A DNA stretch of 64,000 nt from Adiantum capillus-veneris (lineage: Eukaryota > Streptophyta > Polypodiopsida > Polypodiales > Pteridaceae), in assembly GCA_014529385.2 (NCBI GenBank), contig CM043942.1, positions 51,150,774-51,214,773 on the forward strand, written 5' to 3'. The translations under genes were made by a program, and so were the position numbers. The notes beneath the pieces were generated by a model, which saw nothing but the letters and a program-made list of their open reading frames with translations, did no database searches and was not told the DNA's origin. Positions 43,350-53,605 of the stretch are shown here, piece after piece. Numbering within the stretch: position 1 is the first letter of the stretch; every line of letters begins with the position of its first letter.

Positions 43350-43383
43350 AAACGAGCCGGGGTGAGCAATGTGGTGAAGAAGG

Positions 43384-44225
43384 ATGTCGACACCGCAAGA
43401 GGCTGCCATGCAGCAAATGATGCAGCAGTTTGTTGCTTACATGCAACAACAGCAGGCTGCCCAACAGCAGTACAATTTGCAAGAGAGGATCCGTAAAGCT
43501 CGGCACACAGTTACCGAGAAATTGCATCGATTTGAAGGTCGGGATATTAGCAAATTTTGCAATATCTATGAACAGGCAATGGAAGAGAATGGAATTGATG
43601 ATTAGAACGCAGTAGAAGGGTTCCATTTGATTGCTCAGCCAGAACTTAGGAGTCAAATTAAAGAAATTCAGGTGCTTCAAGGCCCGAATTGGCAGGATTT
43701 CAAGAAGGCGCTTCAGGAGGAATACTTCCTGGAGGATTCTCAAAGAGTAACCAGGCAAAGGTTCATGAAGTGGGTGCAGAAGAAGAACAAAAATCTGTCT
43801 GCACGAGAGTTATTATGGGAATTTGAGAAGAAATTCGAGCAATTGTCCTTGACAGAGCAACGTTCAATGAGGGATCAGAAGGTTGAGCTGTTCATCCAGG
43901 CTGCTGATCCTTGACTTCAGAAGAGTTTAGTGCAATTGCTAGAGGATCCAAGTGGAGAATTGGGCTTAACATCCGACTAGAAGGTAGTCACCGAAGCAGT
44001 CAACATGATCATGAAACGACAATAAGAGTCGACAAAATGATCGTGGCTGACATCATGGATGTTGCGGAGGAGGAACCTAAAGAGAAAACAACCTCTGCAA
44101 TACCCAGAGTGGAGGAGCCAGTTCTTGACAAATTGATAAAAGGTATTCAAGAATTGAATTTGAATTTTAAAGCTGTTAAACTTGATGGTGTAGCTGCAAA
44201 GGGGTCTACATCGAAGCCTAGGTAG
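43384..44225 (+). pseudogene. E7 gag
   Basis: Starts at ATG 43384 (MSTPQEAAMQQMMQQF), with a Gln-rich N-terminus, then KARHTVTEKLHRFEGRDISK, a stop at 43603-43605, and continuing ELRSQIKEIQVLQGPNWQDF, LQEEYFLEDSQRVTRQRFM, LSARELLWEFEKKFEQL and VELFIQAADP. A frame change near 43915 follows. The wording is that of a Ty3 gag capsid domain (FEGRDI, WQDFKKAL, FEKKFEQL). The nucleocapsid knuckle is in the next entry. Confidence 0.82.
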
Positions 44226-44249
44226 CAGCCACCATGCAAAGGCTGGGAC

Positions 44250-45060
44250 CAATGCATGTGGTGTGACAGTGAAGACCACAAGTATGTTAAGGAATGTGAT
44301 GATTTTGATGAAGCATATAAAAATAATGTGGTGTTCTGGAAGGACAAGAAGATACACCTTAGGGCAACAGGTGAGATGCTCCACCTAAACTTTGGTAGGG
44401 GCGGCATGAAGAAGATAGTTGATGAGATTCATCATAATGTTTCTCTTGTGGAGGAAACTACATATGGGCTGCAAGTCTGCGAGAAGGGTGATGAAGATGG
44501 TGCAGGTACCAAGGGTCAATTATGGCCTTATGCTTTGAAGACAACAAAAACTGGACACGTAACTTACGGGAAGCTGCGGCAAGTAGGGAATTCAGTTCGA
44601 GAAACCACAGGGTGGACTGATCCAATGGATTCCCTCTCGGTGTATGCGTTCATTGCGAAGTCTCAAGCCAATGAGGCTATGGTGGAGGAAAAGCGGAAAA
44701 GAGATGAAGAAGCTCTTGGGACATCGAAGAGGACAACGAGGTTCAACAGCAAGAAAGAAGAAAGTCCTGCTCCAAAGCCCGCTCCTGAAGTGGTGATGGA
44801 GGAGGCACCTAAAGACAAAAAGCAAAGAAAACCGAGGGGTGACATTGAATATAGCTACGGATTTAAAGAAAGTCTTTGAAGAGTGAATTCTGAATAGCAA
44901 GGTGGAGCTCACATTGGGTGATATATTGGGGATTGCCAAACGTGAGTTTCATGAGGAGATAATAGATATCATCAAAAGGAAGCAGCAGATACCAAGTGAA
45001 CAAGAGCTGGAGCTAGTGAAGAGCTAGGCGGTTTGCCACATTGAAGCAATTCTAGACGAC
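44250..45060 (+). pseudogene. E7 gag zinc knuckle and linker
   Basis: CMWCDSEDHKYVKEC (44253-44297) is a CX2CX4HX5C variant knuckle, followed by VVFWKDKKIHLRATGEML and LNFGRGGMKKIVDE, then a Lys/Glu/Pro-rich linker. A frame change near 44880 leads to FHEEIIDIIKRKQQIPSE before the protease. Confidence 0.75.
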
Positions 45061-45701
45061 TATGAACAGTATTTGGCGAATCTTGAAGAAGAAGAAGAAG
45101 AAGAGTCGAGGTCTGTGGTGGTGTCAAATCCAACCTTACCTGAGGTAAGGCATGTTCATTTCAATGAAGATGACGATAGTGAAAGCATACCAAGGAGTCA
45201 CTTTTCAAGGACTCATTGGGCAAGAGCAACAACCGAAATTGTTGTAAAGCTAGGCGACATTGAAGAGCCGGTCTTAGCACTCATAGATCGTGGATCAGAG
45301 ATCAATTTGATGGCTAAAAGCTTGCACAAAAAGGGGAAATGGCCTATTTATGTGGACCATGGTTGGCGAATTCGAGCTGCCAATATGCTTCCAGGCGACC
45401 TCTATGGTGCATGTGCAATGTTAAGGTAACTGTAGGGGATGTCTGTGATGAGCAAAAATTATTTATACAGGAGCATTCCTCTTATCCTTTAATTTTGGGG
45501 CAACCATACATTACGGCTGTGCGAATGGAAACCAAAGTGCTGGATGATGGCTCGGCCTATGCTAGGGTTCGGAGCCATGATGGTAAGAAAGCAGTGCAAT
45601 TCTTGACTGTATGTGTTGACCATGCTAGGAATAAGGACAGTCTACGTGATCATCCAATGCCAAAGATACACAAGGAGTTTAGAGAACACAGGTTTGCATA
45701 G
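45061..45701 (+). pseudogene. E7 aspartic protease
   Basis: An acidic spacer (NLEEEEEEESRSVV) precedes the fold. The active site reads LALIDRGSEINLMA (45274-45315), where D-R-G-S replaces D-T/S-G-A. The flap region PIYVDHGWRIRAAN and, after a frameshift near 45429, the strand YPLILGQPYITAVRM (45487-45530) complete the domain. It would process the polyprotein. Confidence 0.85.
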
Positions 45702-45881
45702 GATTTTCTCGGAGTGCCATTATAAAGGGACTATGGTGGTACAAGTGAGGAGAAGTTCTCGCAAAGAGAAGCTTTCTCTTCGGGGTTTTTGGGTTTAACA
45801 TCTGAAGGTTCATTCTCTTTCAGAAAATTTAATGATTTGCTGAAGTGAGAAAAACAGTATGTTTCAGGTATTCAAAGTGAA

Positions 45882-46949
45882 TTGCAGGGTTGTGATGTGC
45901 TTGAATCTGATGATGTGATTTCAGGAGTCTTTGAAGAGGTATCTTATGAAGATACTATGTCAGTGCTTGAAGAGATGAGGAAAAACAGGTTACAAAGTGG
46001 AACTGAAGTAGTCAAGGTCCATTCAATGGACATGTATGATGAGTTAAGTTTATATAAAGCACTTATGCATATTGAAGATGATTTAGGTGAAACTGTTGAA
46101 GCGCAGGTAGAGACCAAATACAAGACTGTTGCAAACAAAGTGAGGCCAGTGGCTACACTGCTGCCAGAAGGAAGTGATGGGATGATCAAAGAGGCTTCTC
46201 GACAGCCTATACTCAGAAATCCGATTAACATAGGGCATAAGTTTACTAAGGAGACACTGCAGCAGCAGCTGAAGGTTGGAGAAGACGGTTTCCTCAATGA
46301 AGAGGAGATCCAATGTTTTCAAGGTATGCTCAAAAAACATGGTAAAGCTTTTGATTTTGAGCCAACTAAGATAGGGTGTGTGGATCCGAGTGTTGTTTCA
46401 CCAATGGTTATTTTCATTGTTCCACACATGCCATGGAGCTTGCGTCCTATTCCAGTTCCTAAAGCTCACTTGCCAAAGCTCATCAATTTGCTTAATGAAA
46501 AGATCCAAATGGGAGTTTTGGAGCCGTCATGTGCTCCGTATTCTAATCGATGGTTTACTGTTCCGAAGAAAAATGGTACATTAAGATTCATTCAGGATAT
46601 GCAACCGGTTAACAAAGTAACAATCCGCAATGTGGGTAATGGCCCAGTTGTGGATGAATTTGCTGAGTCCTTTGCAGGTAGATCTATTAACTCCATGGGC
46701 GATCTTTATTCAGGATATGATCAATTCCAATTAGCTTGGGAGAGCAGGGATCTTACTACAATGCGTAATCCTCTTGGTTTGGTAAGGATGTGCACTCTGC
46801 CACAAGGTGCTACTAATTCAGTAGCTCATATGATGAACGGCATGAATAAGGTATTAAGGGACTTTATCGCACATGTTACCATGCCTTTCATTGATGATCT
46901 ACCAATTAAGGGTTGTGAAGAAGGCTCAAAAGATGAAGCAAAAGACTAG
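45882..46949 (+). pseudogene. E7 reverse transcriptase
   Basis: A 355-residue frame. Landmarks are FDFEPTKIGCVDP, IPVPKAHLPKLINLLNEKI, PYSNRWFTVPKKNGTLRFI, DMQPVNKVTIRN, SMGDLYSGYDQFQLAWESRD, TLPQGATNSVAHMMNGMNKV and the catalytic box MPFIDDLPIKG (aspartates at 46893-46898), which is intact. The NSV and FIDDLP wording differs from the TNAP and MDDF of plant Tat elements and recalls fungal-type Ty3 RTs. The stop at 46949 cuts it before the connection domain, which resumes at 46950-47050 in another frame. Confidence 0.9.
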
Positions 46950-47806
46950 AGGGGGTGCAAACAGTTTTTTGCTCAACATATTGTTGACTGTGATGCTATA
47001 TTATTAAGACTGGAAGAAGTTAACTTAACACTTTTAGGTCAAAAATCGACTTTTGGAGCTAAGGAGGTCTTAATTGTGGGACATATGTGTAGTTCTGAAG
47101 GAAGAAGGCCAAGTCCAACAAAAGTTGAAGCAATCCAAAAGATGAAGGATACATGTTCTTCAGTTACTGAGGTTCGTCGATTCTTAGGCGCATGTGTGTT
47201 CTATCGTATTTGGCTGCCACACTTTGCCCATGTTGCAGAGGTGCTGTATCAATTGCTACGGAAGGTAAGAGGTTTGTTTTTGAATAAGTTCACACACAAG
47301 CTATTAAGAAATTAAAGAAGATGCTTCTTGAGGCTCCGACCTTGAGGAAAGTTGATTATAAATGTGACAGGCCAGTTATTTTAACAGTTGACACTAGCCC
47401 GATAGGTATTGGATGGGCTATAGGTCAGGATGATGTTGAAGGACACAGGTATGCAGTGAGATTTGGAGCCAAGGTGCTCAATTATTGTCAATGAGGATAT
47501 CCACAGGTTAAGAGGGCACTTTGGGGCGTTGCTACTGCTCTAAGGACCGATAAAGAATACTTTACTGGAGCTTCCGTTGTGGTAGAGACAAATTGCTTGC
47601 CACTGATAGGGATGATTGCAAATTGCTCTACTCCGAACATTTCCATGCTACGTTGGATAGCGTATATCAAGTCTCTTAACCCTGAATTTTGTCATATTGT
47701 AGGTAGAGATAAGCCTGTTGTAGATATGTTATCAAGAGCCAGGTTTGAAGATGAAGAAGAGATGCTGACCACGAGTGATGATGTTGACTTGAAGTTCTAC
47801 ACACGT
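46950..47806 (+). pseudogene. E7 connection and RNase H, cut by E8
   Basis: FGAKEVLIVGHMCSSEGRRP, VTEVRRFLGACVFYRIWLPHF, then after a frameshift ILTVDTSPIGIGWAIGQDD (RNase H first Asp) and YRYAVRFGAKVLN-like sequence, then VVVETNCLPLIGMIANC and WIAYIKSLNPEFCHIVG followed by VVDMLSRARF. These are the Ty3 RNase H landmarks. Stops at about 47315 and 47493 break it. The frame runs into E8 at DLKFYTR; the residues that follow are found at 57290 after E8. Confidence 0.85.
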
Positions 47807-48013
47807 TGTTGGGCGCATTTTTGACACCCCTTTTTTTGTAAATTTTTCCATATGGACATGACGCCCGATGTCAAAAGGGCGTGTGGACTTTCTTTTTGTG
47901 GGTTTTTTAGCTTGCTTTAGCAAGCACATGTACATGCACTGCAAGTCGCTAGTCTAGTGACAGCTGTTGGGCTACTGTAAGTGCCTGTTAGTGAGTTTTT
48001 TGAAGTGAGCCTT

Positions 48014-48021
48014 GTATATAA
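48014..48021 (+). promoter_or_regulatory. E8 LTR TATA box
   Basis: GTATATAA in both LTRs at the same offset of about 208 bp from the LTR start. Confidence 0.65.
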
Positions 48022-48149
48022 CTAAAACTCATGTACAAACTTTAAAAAAGTTCATCCAAACATCAGAAATTTGCAGGTTTTAGCTCGTTGTGTCTCCTTG
48101 GTGCTCTTGGATGCAGTTTTTTGCCCCGACTAGCCTTCTCTACGTGTAG

Positions 48150-48435
48150 GGTGAAATCATGTTAACCTGTCATGCTTTTTCATGTCTCGGACAATGCTAA
48201 CTAGCACAATTTTGACATATGCTAACTAGTACAATAACTTGAGCTACATCTCCAAGATCTATGACATATGATATATCAATAGAAAGCACTTGAAACAAGT
48301 AATCCAAATGTACAACCTGGGAAAATTTTGATATTATTTGTAAAAAATTTACCGGACGCCCAATGTTTCGAAGATGTGCTAACTTGAAACTGCTAACTAG
48401 CACAAAAAGCGCGACAGGTTAACATGCTTTCACCC
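48150..48435. mobile_element. MITE-like element in the E8 5' LTR
   Basis: 286 bp present in the 5' LTR and absent at the same place in the 3' LTR, giving a clean filled/empty pair. Terminal inverted repeats of about 22 bp: GGTGAAATCATGTTAACCTG at the left and the reverse complement of GGGTGAAAGCATGTTAACCT at the right, with one internal mismatch. It is flanked by the 5-bp duplication TGTAG (48145-48149 and 48436-48440); the empty site in the 3' LTR reads CGTGTAGTCGTG. Internally GCTAACTAGCACAA or a close relative occurs at about 48188, 48219 and 48391. No coding capacity. The TIR sequence is not one I recognise from hAT, Mutator, PIF/Harbinger or CACTA. Confidence 0.88.
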
Positions 48436-48967
48436 TGTAGTCGTGTTGGGACAGCTTTCTGTTCGCGTCAATTTTCTCATGGAGGCATATGGAATCAATT
48501 TTGGTTATCTTCAGCTTTCTCGCCATTCATTTTTCAATATTTTTTTCAAGCTTTAAAGTGCCCCAATTGGAGTTGTTCTCTTCAGGTTACGACTAGTTCT
48601 CTGCAGGGTTATGGCTATGGCAACCTAGTGGCAAATTGTGTGTAGACAGATTCGGAGGGAATGTATCTACGAATTGTGGAATTGATGTTGAAGTTATGGA
48701 TTTGTGATGTTTGATTGTGAAAGGAGAGGCTCTCGTCTTCATCTGCATTGGTCGGCGTGTGCTGTAAATCCGTGCTTTGACAGGGTTTTGCTCCTAAGTG
48801 ACATTGGGTGGGCGACAGCTAGTAAATTCCCAAGGGTCTACTCCTATTGGATTGGTGGTGTTTCAAAAATATTTTGCAAAGCTTTTGGTGTCCTGTAGTT
48901 CTCTTTCAACGCTCTTGGGTGACATCACTATAGAGGTGTTTCAGTTTGCTTGTTCCCAACAGTGTTT

Positions 48968-48981
48968 TGGTGCCCGCCACC
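48968..48981 (+). other. E8 candidate primer binding site
   Basis: TGGTGCCCGCCACC six bases inside the LTR, similar to the E2 site. Confidence 0.55.
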
Positions 48982-49025
48982 AAGGAATCGCTTCAAGTTA
49001 CCTTCAGTTTACAGGTTTTGAAGAC

Positions 49026-50237
49026 ATGGCATTTAATTTTCCGGAGTTTAATGGGAAATCAAATGAAAGTTCCAAAGCTTTCATTGAGAGAATGGAGTTT
49101 GCTTGCCTTCTTGCTGACAAGCAAGACCTAGCGTTGGTGTTGCGAATCTTCTATTTCTGTTTGAAGGGAGATACTAGGGAATGGTTGGAAGGCTACGAAA
49201 AGGATCTAAAATCAGCCCAACCTCCTCAAGTTATGACTTATGAAATGGTAAGGCATGCTTTTCTTACACACTTTCAACAGGTGGAAGACCCACAAAAGGT
49301 ATGGCAGTCTATTCAAGGCTTAGTACAAGGTGAAGGCCAAACCATAGAAGACTTTGTCAAGGCATTCAATGCATTATGGACAAAGTGGTGTACATCTTTC
49401 GGGGCTAAAATTCCTCCAGCCATGTTGAAGAAGGACAGGTTTCTTGCAATTTTGAGGAGTAACCTACGCTTGAAGGTAGAGCTCAAGCAGCCAAGGACCT
49501 TTGAGGAGGTAGTTGAAATTGCAAAGAATAAAGAGTGGAAAGCAGAGCGTCTTCATCAACTTGGAATCAATGTCGAGCCAAAGCTTGAAGTGAAAGTGGT
49601 AGAGCAACCAAGGGTCCTCATCAGGGAGCCAGGTTATGATCAACAAGCTTCTCATGATGTGAATGCCTTTCGCAAGGAGATGCAAGAGGTTGTCGGTCTT
49701 ATGAAGAATCTTAGTGTGCATATGATGGGAGGTGGAAGAGGTCAAAGCTATGGATATGGACGTGGTTATGGAAGCAATGAGGGTTATACAGGTGGTAGAG
49801 GAAGAGGCATGGTTGGAAGAGGGGATATGTTTCAATGTTACAATTGTGGTGAATCGGGTCAAAAAAGCCCTCAATGTGACAAGCCAAAGAGAATGGGTGG
49901 TGACATGTTTCCTCTTTCTCCACAAATTCCTTCTCGAGCTCAAGATTATGGTATTGAGATTAAACGGGAAGCAGGACCAAGTGGATTGACAGCAGAAGAA
50001 AAGGGCAAAACAAAAGTGGTAAGCATAATCCGTTTGGAGAAGAAAGAGGATGATTTGGGAGCTATGGTCATGCCTGTAGGTAAGAGGGTTACAAGAGATC
50101 ATGACATGAGTGATGCAAGTCCCAGCCATAAAAGAGGGAAACAGGTACAGGTAAAGAGAAGAAGAAGAGAAAGCCCAGGAAACATTACAATGCATCTGAC
50201 TTTCCTTTGGGAGAAGGGCAACCAAATTATAGTTTAA
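49026..50237 (+). pseudogene. E8 gag
   Basis: I take the start at ATG 49026 (MAFNFPEFNGKSNESSKAF); the open frame upstream is LTR and leader. The 403-residue frame holds the gag core LRIFYFCLKGDTREWLEGYE, YEMVRHAFLTHFQQVEDP, GQTIEDFVKAFNALWTKW, FLAILRSNLRLKVELKQPR, then a Gly/Arg-rich segment (GGGRGQSYGYGRGYGSNEG) and the knuckle CYNCGESGQKSPQC. The His of CCHC is Gln here, so zinc binding is impaired. A basic tail ends at 50237. Confidence 0.9.
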
Positions 50238-51076
50238 GGGCAGATTTGGTGGGTAGAAAGGCTGATGTTACCTTTGGGCAACTCATGGAGATGTGTCCCA
50301 AGTTAAAGAGGCAATGGAAGCACGTAGTCAACCCCATGAAGAAGGAGCCTACAAGGGGGTCAGTGAGAGTCCTATCTTTGAATGAGCTACCTGATATATG
50401 CCCCACTATGGATGCATGGCATAAGAGGAAGTGCATTGGAGAGGCTTATATTGATGGAGGTGCACAGGTATGTGTTATTACTCAAGCTTGTGTATCAAAG
50501 TTGGGACTCAACATGGTGTAGAATTCAGGTTGTGTATCAAAGTTGGGACTCAACATGGTGAAGAATTCAGGTTTTTGCATAAAGCTTGCCAACCAATCAA
50601 GGGTGAGATGCTTGGGAGTTGTAAAGGACTTGGAGATGGATGTATTTGATGTTAAAGTGCTGGTCAATTGTCATGTTATGCCCGTAGGTATTGGTGCTTT
50701 CCCTCTCATCCTTGGAAGACCATGGTTACAGGCAACCAAAGCTATACATGATTGGGGACATGGTACCATCACTCTCTACAATAGAAGGGGTGATAACAAG
50801 AAGTTTGACATGGCTAGCAAGAAATCTTTGGATGCTGATTTTGATGAGAAAAGTGATGAAGAAGAGTCCTCAAGTGAAGAAGAAGACAATGGGGATGATG
50901 GCAGTGAAGTGGAAGATAGCAGCGATAGTGATCTAGATGTTTCCTCCTTGTTTCTTGAAGAAGAGCATGATGAGAAACAAAGATTTATTGGCCTTATGGA
51001 GAATGAGGATATCTCTAGTCCTTATGAGCAAATTGAAGAGCTGATGCAACCCAAAGTTCAACCTAATGTCAAATAG
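50207..51076 (+). pseudogene. E8 aspartic protease and acidic spacer
   Basis: DVTFGQLMEMCPKLKRQW and YIDGGAQVCVITQACVSKLG give the active site in the D-G-G-A form usual for Tat elements (50451-50471). A stop follows GLNMV because a 42-bp segment is tandemly duplicated (50488-50529 and 50530-50571); the first copy has a TAG where the second has AAG. The domain resumes with IKLANQSRVRCLGVV and FPLILGRPWLQATKAI (50700-50747), then the acidic Ser/Glu/Asp-rich spacer (DEKSDEEESSSEEEDNGD) that E2 also has. Confidence 0.9.
50488..50571 (+). repeat. 42-bp tandem duplication in the E8 protease region
   Basis: Two adjacent copies of a 42-bp unit starting TTGTGTATCAAAGTTGGGAC, differing at the TAG/AAG codon and an adjacent base. 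Being 14 codons long, it keeps the frame. Confidence 0.95.
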
Positions 51077-51091
51077 GAGCTGATACAAGGT

Positions 51092-51272
51092 ATGTTGTCT
51101 CCCGACTTGACTAGTCATGAGAAGGGTGAGTACCTACATATGATACAACAATTTCCCCAATTATTCATCACTTCTTATGAGGAAATTAGAGGCTTTTATG
51201 GAGAGGGAATCCACATTCCAATCAAGGAAGGAGCTCATCCCGTACGCCAAAAGCTAAGGAGAATTGGGCACG
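51092..51272 (+). pseudogene. E8 pol, RT N-terminus up to the E9 insertion
   Basis: LTSHEKGEYLHMIQQFPQLF, ITSYEEIRGFYGEGIHIPI and HPVRQKLRRIGH match the region before RT in E2 (LFITDYSQIRGVDIIEHRIE, VAQKLRRLG). The frame runs into E9 at GCACG and continues at 53283. Confidence 0.88.
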
Positions 51273-53277
51273 TTGTCGAGAAATTTGTGGTCTTGCCAGG
51301 AAAGCACCGGGCTTATGGCTGTGAGAGTTTGTGAGAGAACTCAGCAAAAACTATATGAAGGAGTTAAACCATAGATTCCATGAAGACTAGGGTTTGGAAA
51401 GAAGTACAATCAAAGAAGCCCACCCATTCTCTCTTGCACTCACACGCACAAAGAAAGAACACAAAAGAGAATGTCAAAATAACACAAAGATGAAAACATC
51501 AAGGCTATGGTCATATCGTATCATGGGTAATATGAAAGGGTTAATAGATGAGTTAATGGAATTCAATCTTGGCTGACCAAATATGCTACGAATTGTTCTT
51601 TGGAATTGTAGTTTTGTGTTTACCATAATATATATATTTTGTCTAGTGATTGGGATTAATTGTGTGTACAAATCCTCTTGGTTCAAAGCAAGATAACTAC
51701 GCTTACGTCAAAAGAAAAGTTATAGTCTATGGAGGTAGTATGATGGGATCCGGTGATAGAAGTATTTCATTGAGCCTTTCTGGGCCAAAGAGAAACACTA
51801 TACGTTGTTGAAAGTGTATTTTACGACTAATCCATACGTTAATTCTAATAGATCGTACAGAGTGAAAGCGATAGAAATTATCATCATGTGGGTTATTAAT
51901 CTAGGATAGTATGTGAGAAATGTAGATATAAGAGAAGTGAAGAGATGAGAAGTTTCCCTCCCAAGCCCTATTCTTGCCCGTAGGCAATAAGGATACTGCG
52001 GGGAGAGATGTACCTGTAGCAAGGAGAACCTAAAATTTGTAGAGAGGATGAATTACTAAGAGTGAGAGAGATAGGTTTGGTTAAGGAGATGAGATTAGAT
52101 ATATATATATAATGGGTTAGAGATGAAAAAGAAAACAACAAGAAATCAAGAAAACATCAATGTAGAACACATCTTACTTGACAAACCCTTCGGCACCATT
52201 ATTGATGGAGAGAGAAGAAGAGGGGAGAAGTCAACTTTGATTGATACGCCAAGTCCACGCCCTTTTTTGATTAGAGTTGATCTGCCAAGGATAGCATGCA
52301 AGGATGGCTAGTCTTCCTCTAGGAGAAAGTGTAGGCTTAGGCTTATGTTAATGGCTAAGTACAATTAGGCATTACTACTCACTCCCTCAAGAATTCCTCT
52401 CATCAATGGCTTGAATGCTTGAGTTCATTTTCAAGGAAGAAGAGGTCCCATTTTATAGGTGAAGGGAATCCCCAAGGTTTTACACAAGAAGAGAGGAGCC
52501 AGTGTGAACAGGAATTGGAAAAGTTGAAAATGAGCTGTCCCTACATGATGTGGGCAGACTGGGGTCCAGTATTTTGATCATATATCCTCAACCGTGGCTC
52601 CAAATAAAAAACTAAAAATATGGGCAGAAAATGCAGCTCATTAGCTACGATTTGCATTTTAAAATTGTTTTCCAATTCAGATTGGAACCTTGTGTAAAAA
52701 ATTCATCAAAATAGGGTCCATTTCTGGCAACAAAATTCTTCCTGTGGTCCCCTTAGCATAGACATTCATTTGATTCCAAAGGACACCTCATGCCATATGA
52801 AAGCATGACATTGCTCCTTGACAAATTTTTGTAATCATGCTTGCAATAATGCATTAAAATAAGTGTATCTTTGAAATCATGCCACCTAGTGTCCCACTAG
52901 GATTTGATTCCCTCCTAGTAGCTATTTAAAAAGAAATATAAGAAAAATATGAAAAATACATAGAATATATATATATTGGAGTTTAACTTAGATATAGGAT
53001 CTAACTAGGGTGTGAGATGATAATGAGATAGTAGAAATAAAGAATCAATGTTTTTTGCCCCAAGTTAAACAGGCGGAGCTATTGATGCTTTTCCCATAGT
53101 ATTTTCTGATGGTGGTAAAGTAAGAATAGGTTACCCTTGAGAAAAATAATAGGATGATATAGAAGGCTTATTATTATACCTAAATATGCATATGTACATT
53201 ATAGGAAAGATAATTATGTATCTAAAAAATTACAAGATAGATCTTGTAGCATGCGTTCCCACTATGTACGTGTCACA
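51273..53277 (-). mobile_element. E9: 2.0-kb insertion in E8 pol, probable solo LTR or LTR-element derivative
   Basis: A 5-bp duplication GCACG flanks it (51268-51272 and 53278-53282), and excising it with one copy restores the E8 RT reading RRIGH-DNVQLNALKEEV. The minus strand starts TGTGACACGTACA and ends CTCGACAA, so TG...CA holds if one terminal base is ignored. No internal LTR pair is visible. It contains the 70-residue ORF region shared with the E2 leader (51474-51686) and a degenerate second copy of that module (51700-51860), which suggests kinship with Tat-type elements. The rest (51900-53270) has no recognisable gene. Confidence 0.75.
51474..51686 (-). CDS. 70-residue ORF in E9, conserved with the E2 leader ORF
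   Basis: Minus-strand ORF MNQEDLYTQL...RQNIYIMVNTKLQFQ...SINPFILPMIRY...DVFIFVLF, 70 residues. It aligns end to end without gaps with the ORF at 16205-16417 (38 of 70 identical). Between about 51860 and 51700 the minus strand reads FQQRIVFLFGPERLNEIL and SPDPIILP before a stop, a second module of the same kind that in E2 lies at the same relative place. Function unknown. Confidence 0.45.
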   Translation of the reverse strand: MNQEDLYTQLIPITRQNIYIMVNTKLQFQRTIRSIFGQPRLNSINSSINPFILPMIRYDHSLDVFIFVLF

Positions 53278-53282
53278 GCACG

Positions 53283-53605
53283 ACAACGTACAACTTAATG
53301 CTTTAAAGGAAGAGGTAGACAAGCTTCTTGAAGCAGGTTTCATATGTCCTATGAGCACTGCAGAATGGGTGAGTCCTGTTGTTGTCACACCCAAGAAGGA
53401 TGGAAATTGGAGGATATGTGTTGATTTTAAGCCTCTAAACGCAGCCATGAAGAGGGATCCATACCCTCTTCCTTTCATAGATGACATACTTGATTATTTT
53501 GCAGGGCATGAGAGGTATAGCATATGTGATGGATTCTCTGGATATTTTCAGCTCACCTTGGCTTTAGAAGATCGAAATAAGACCACAATTATCATGCCAT
53601 GGTGA
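53283..53605 (+). pseudogene. E8 reverse transcriptase, N-terminal half
   Basis: NALKEEVDKLLEAGFICPM, AEWVSPVVVTPKKDGNWR, ICVDFKPLNAAMKRDPYP, FAGHERYSICDGFSGYFQL, ending at TGA 53603-53605 after IIMPW where the family has Gly. The frame then continues with CFCYCVLPFGLMNG. The open frame upstream of 53283 belongs to E9. Confidence 0.93.

Larger units (their letters stand above)
47807..48961 (+). repeat. E8 5' LTR (1155 bp including a 286-bp insertion)
   Basis: Matches 56420-57289 except for the insertion 48150-48435 and its TSD. TATA box GTATATAA at 48014-48021 is conserved at 56628-56635. Confidence 0.95.

Noticed and set aside
49464-50225. 253-residue minus-strand open frame
   Set aside because: It lies antisense to E8 gag, whose plus frame has capsid and knuckle motifs; the minus frame has none.
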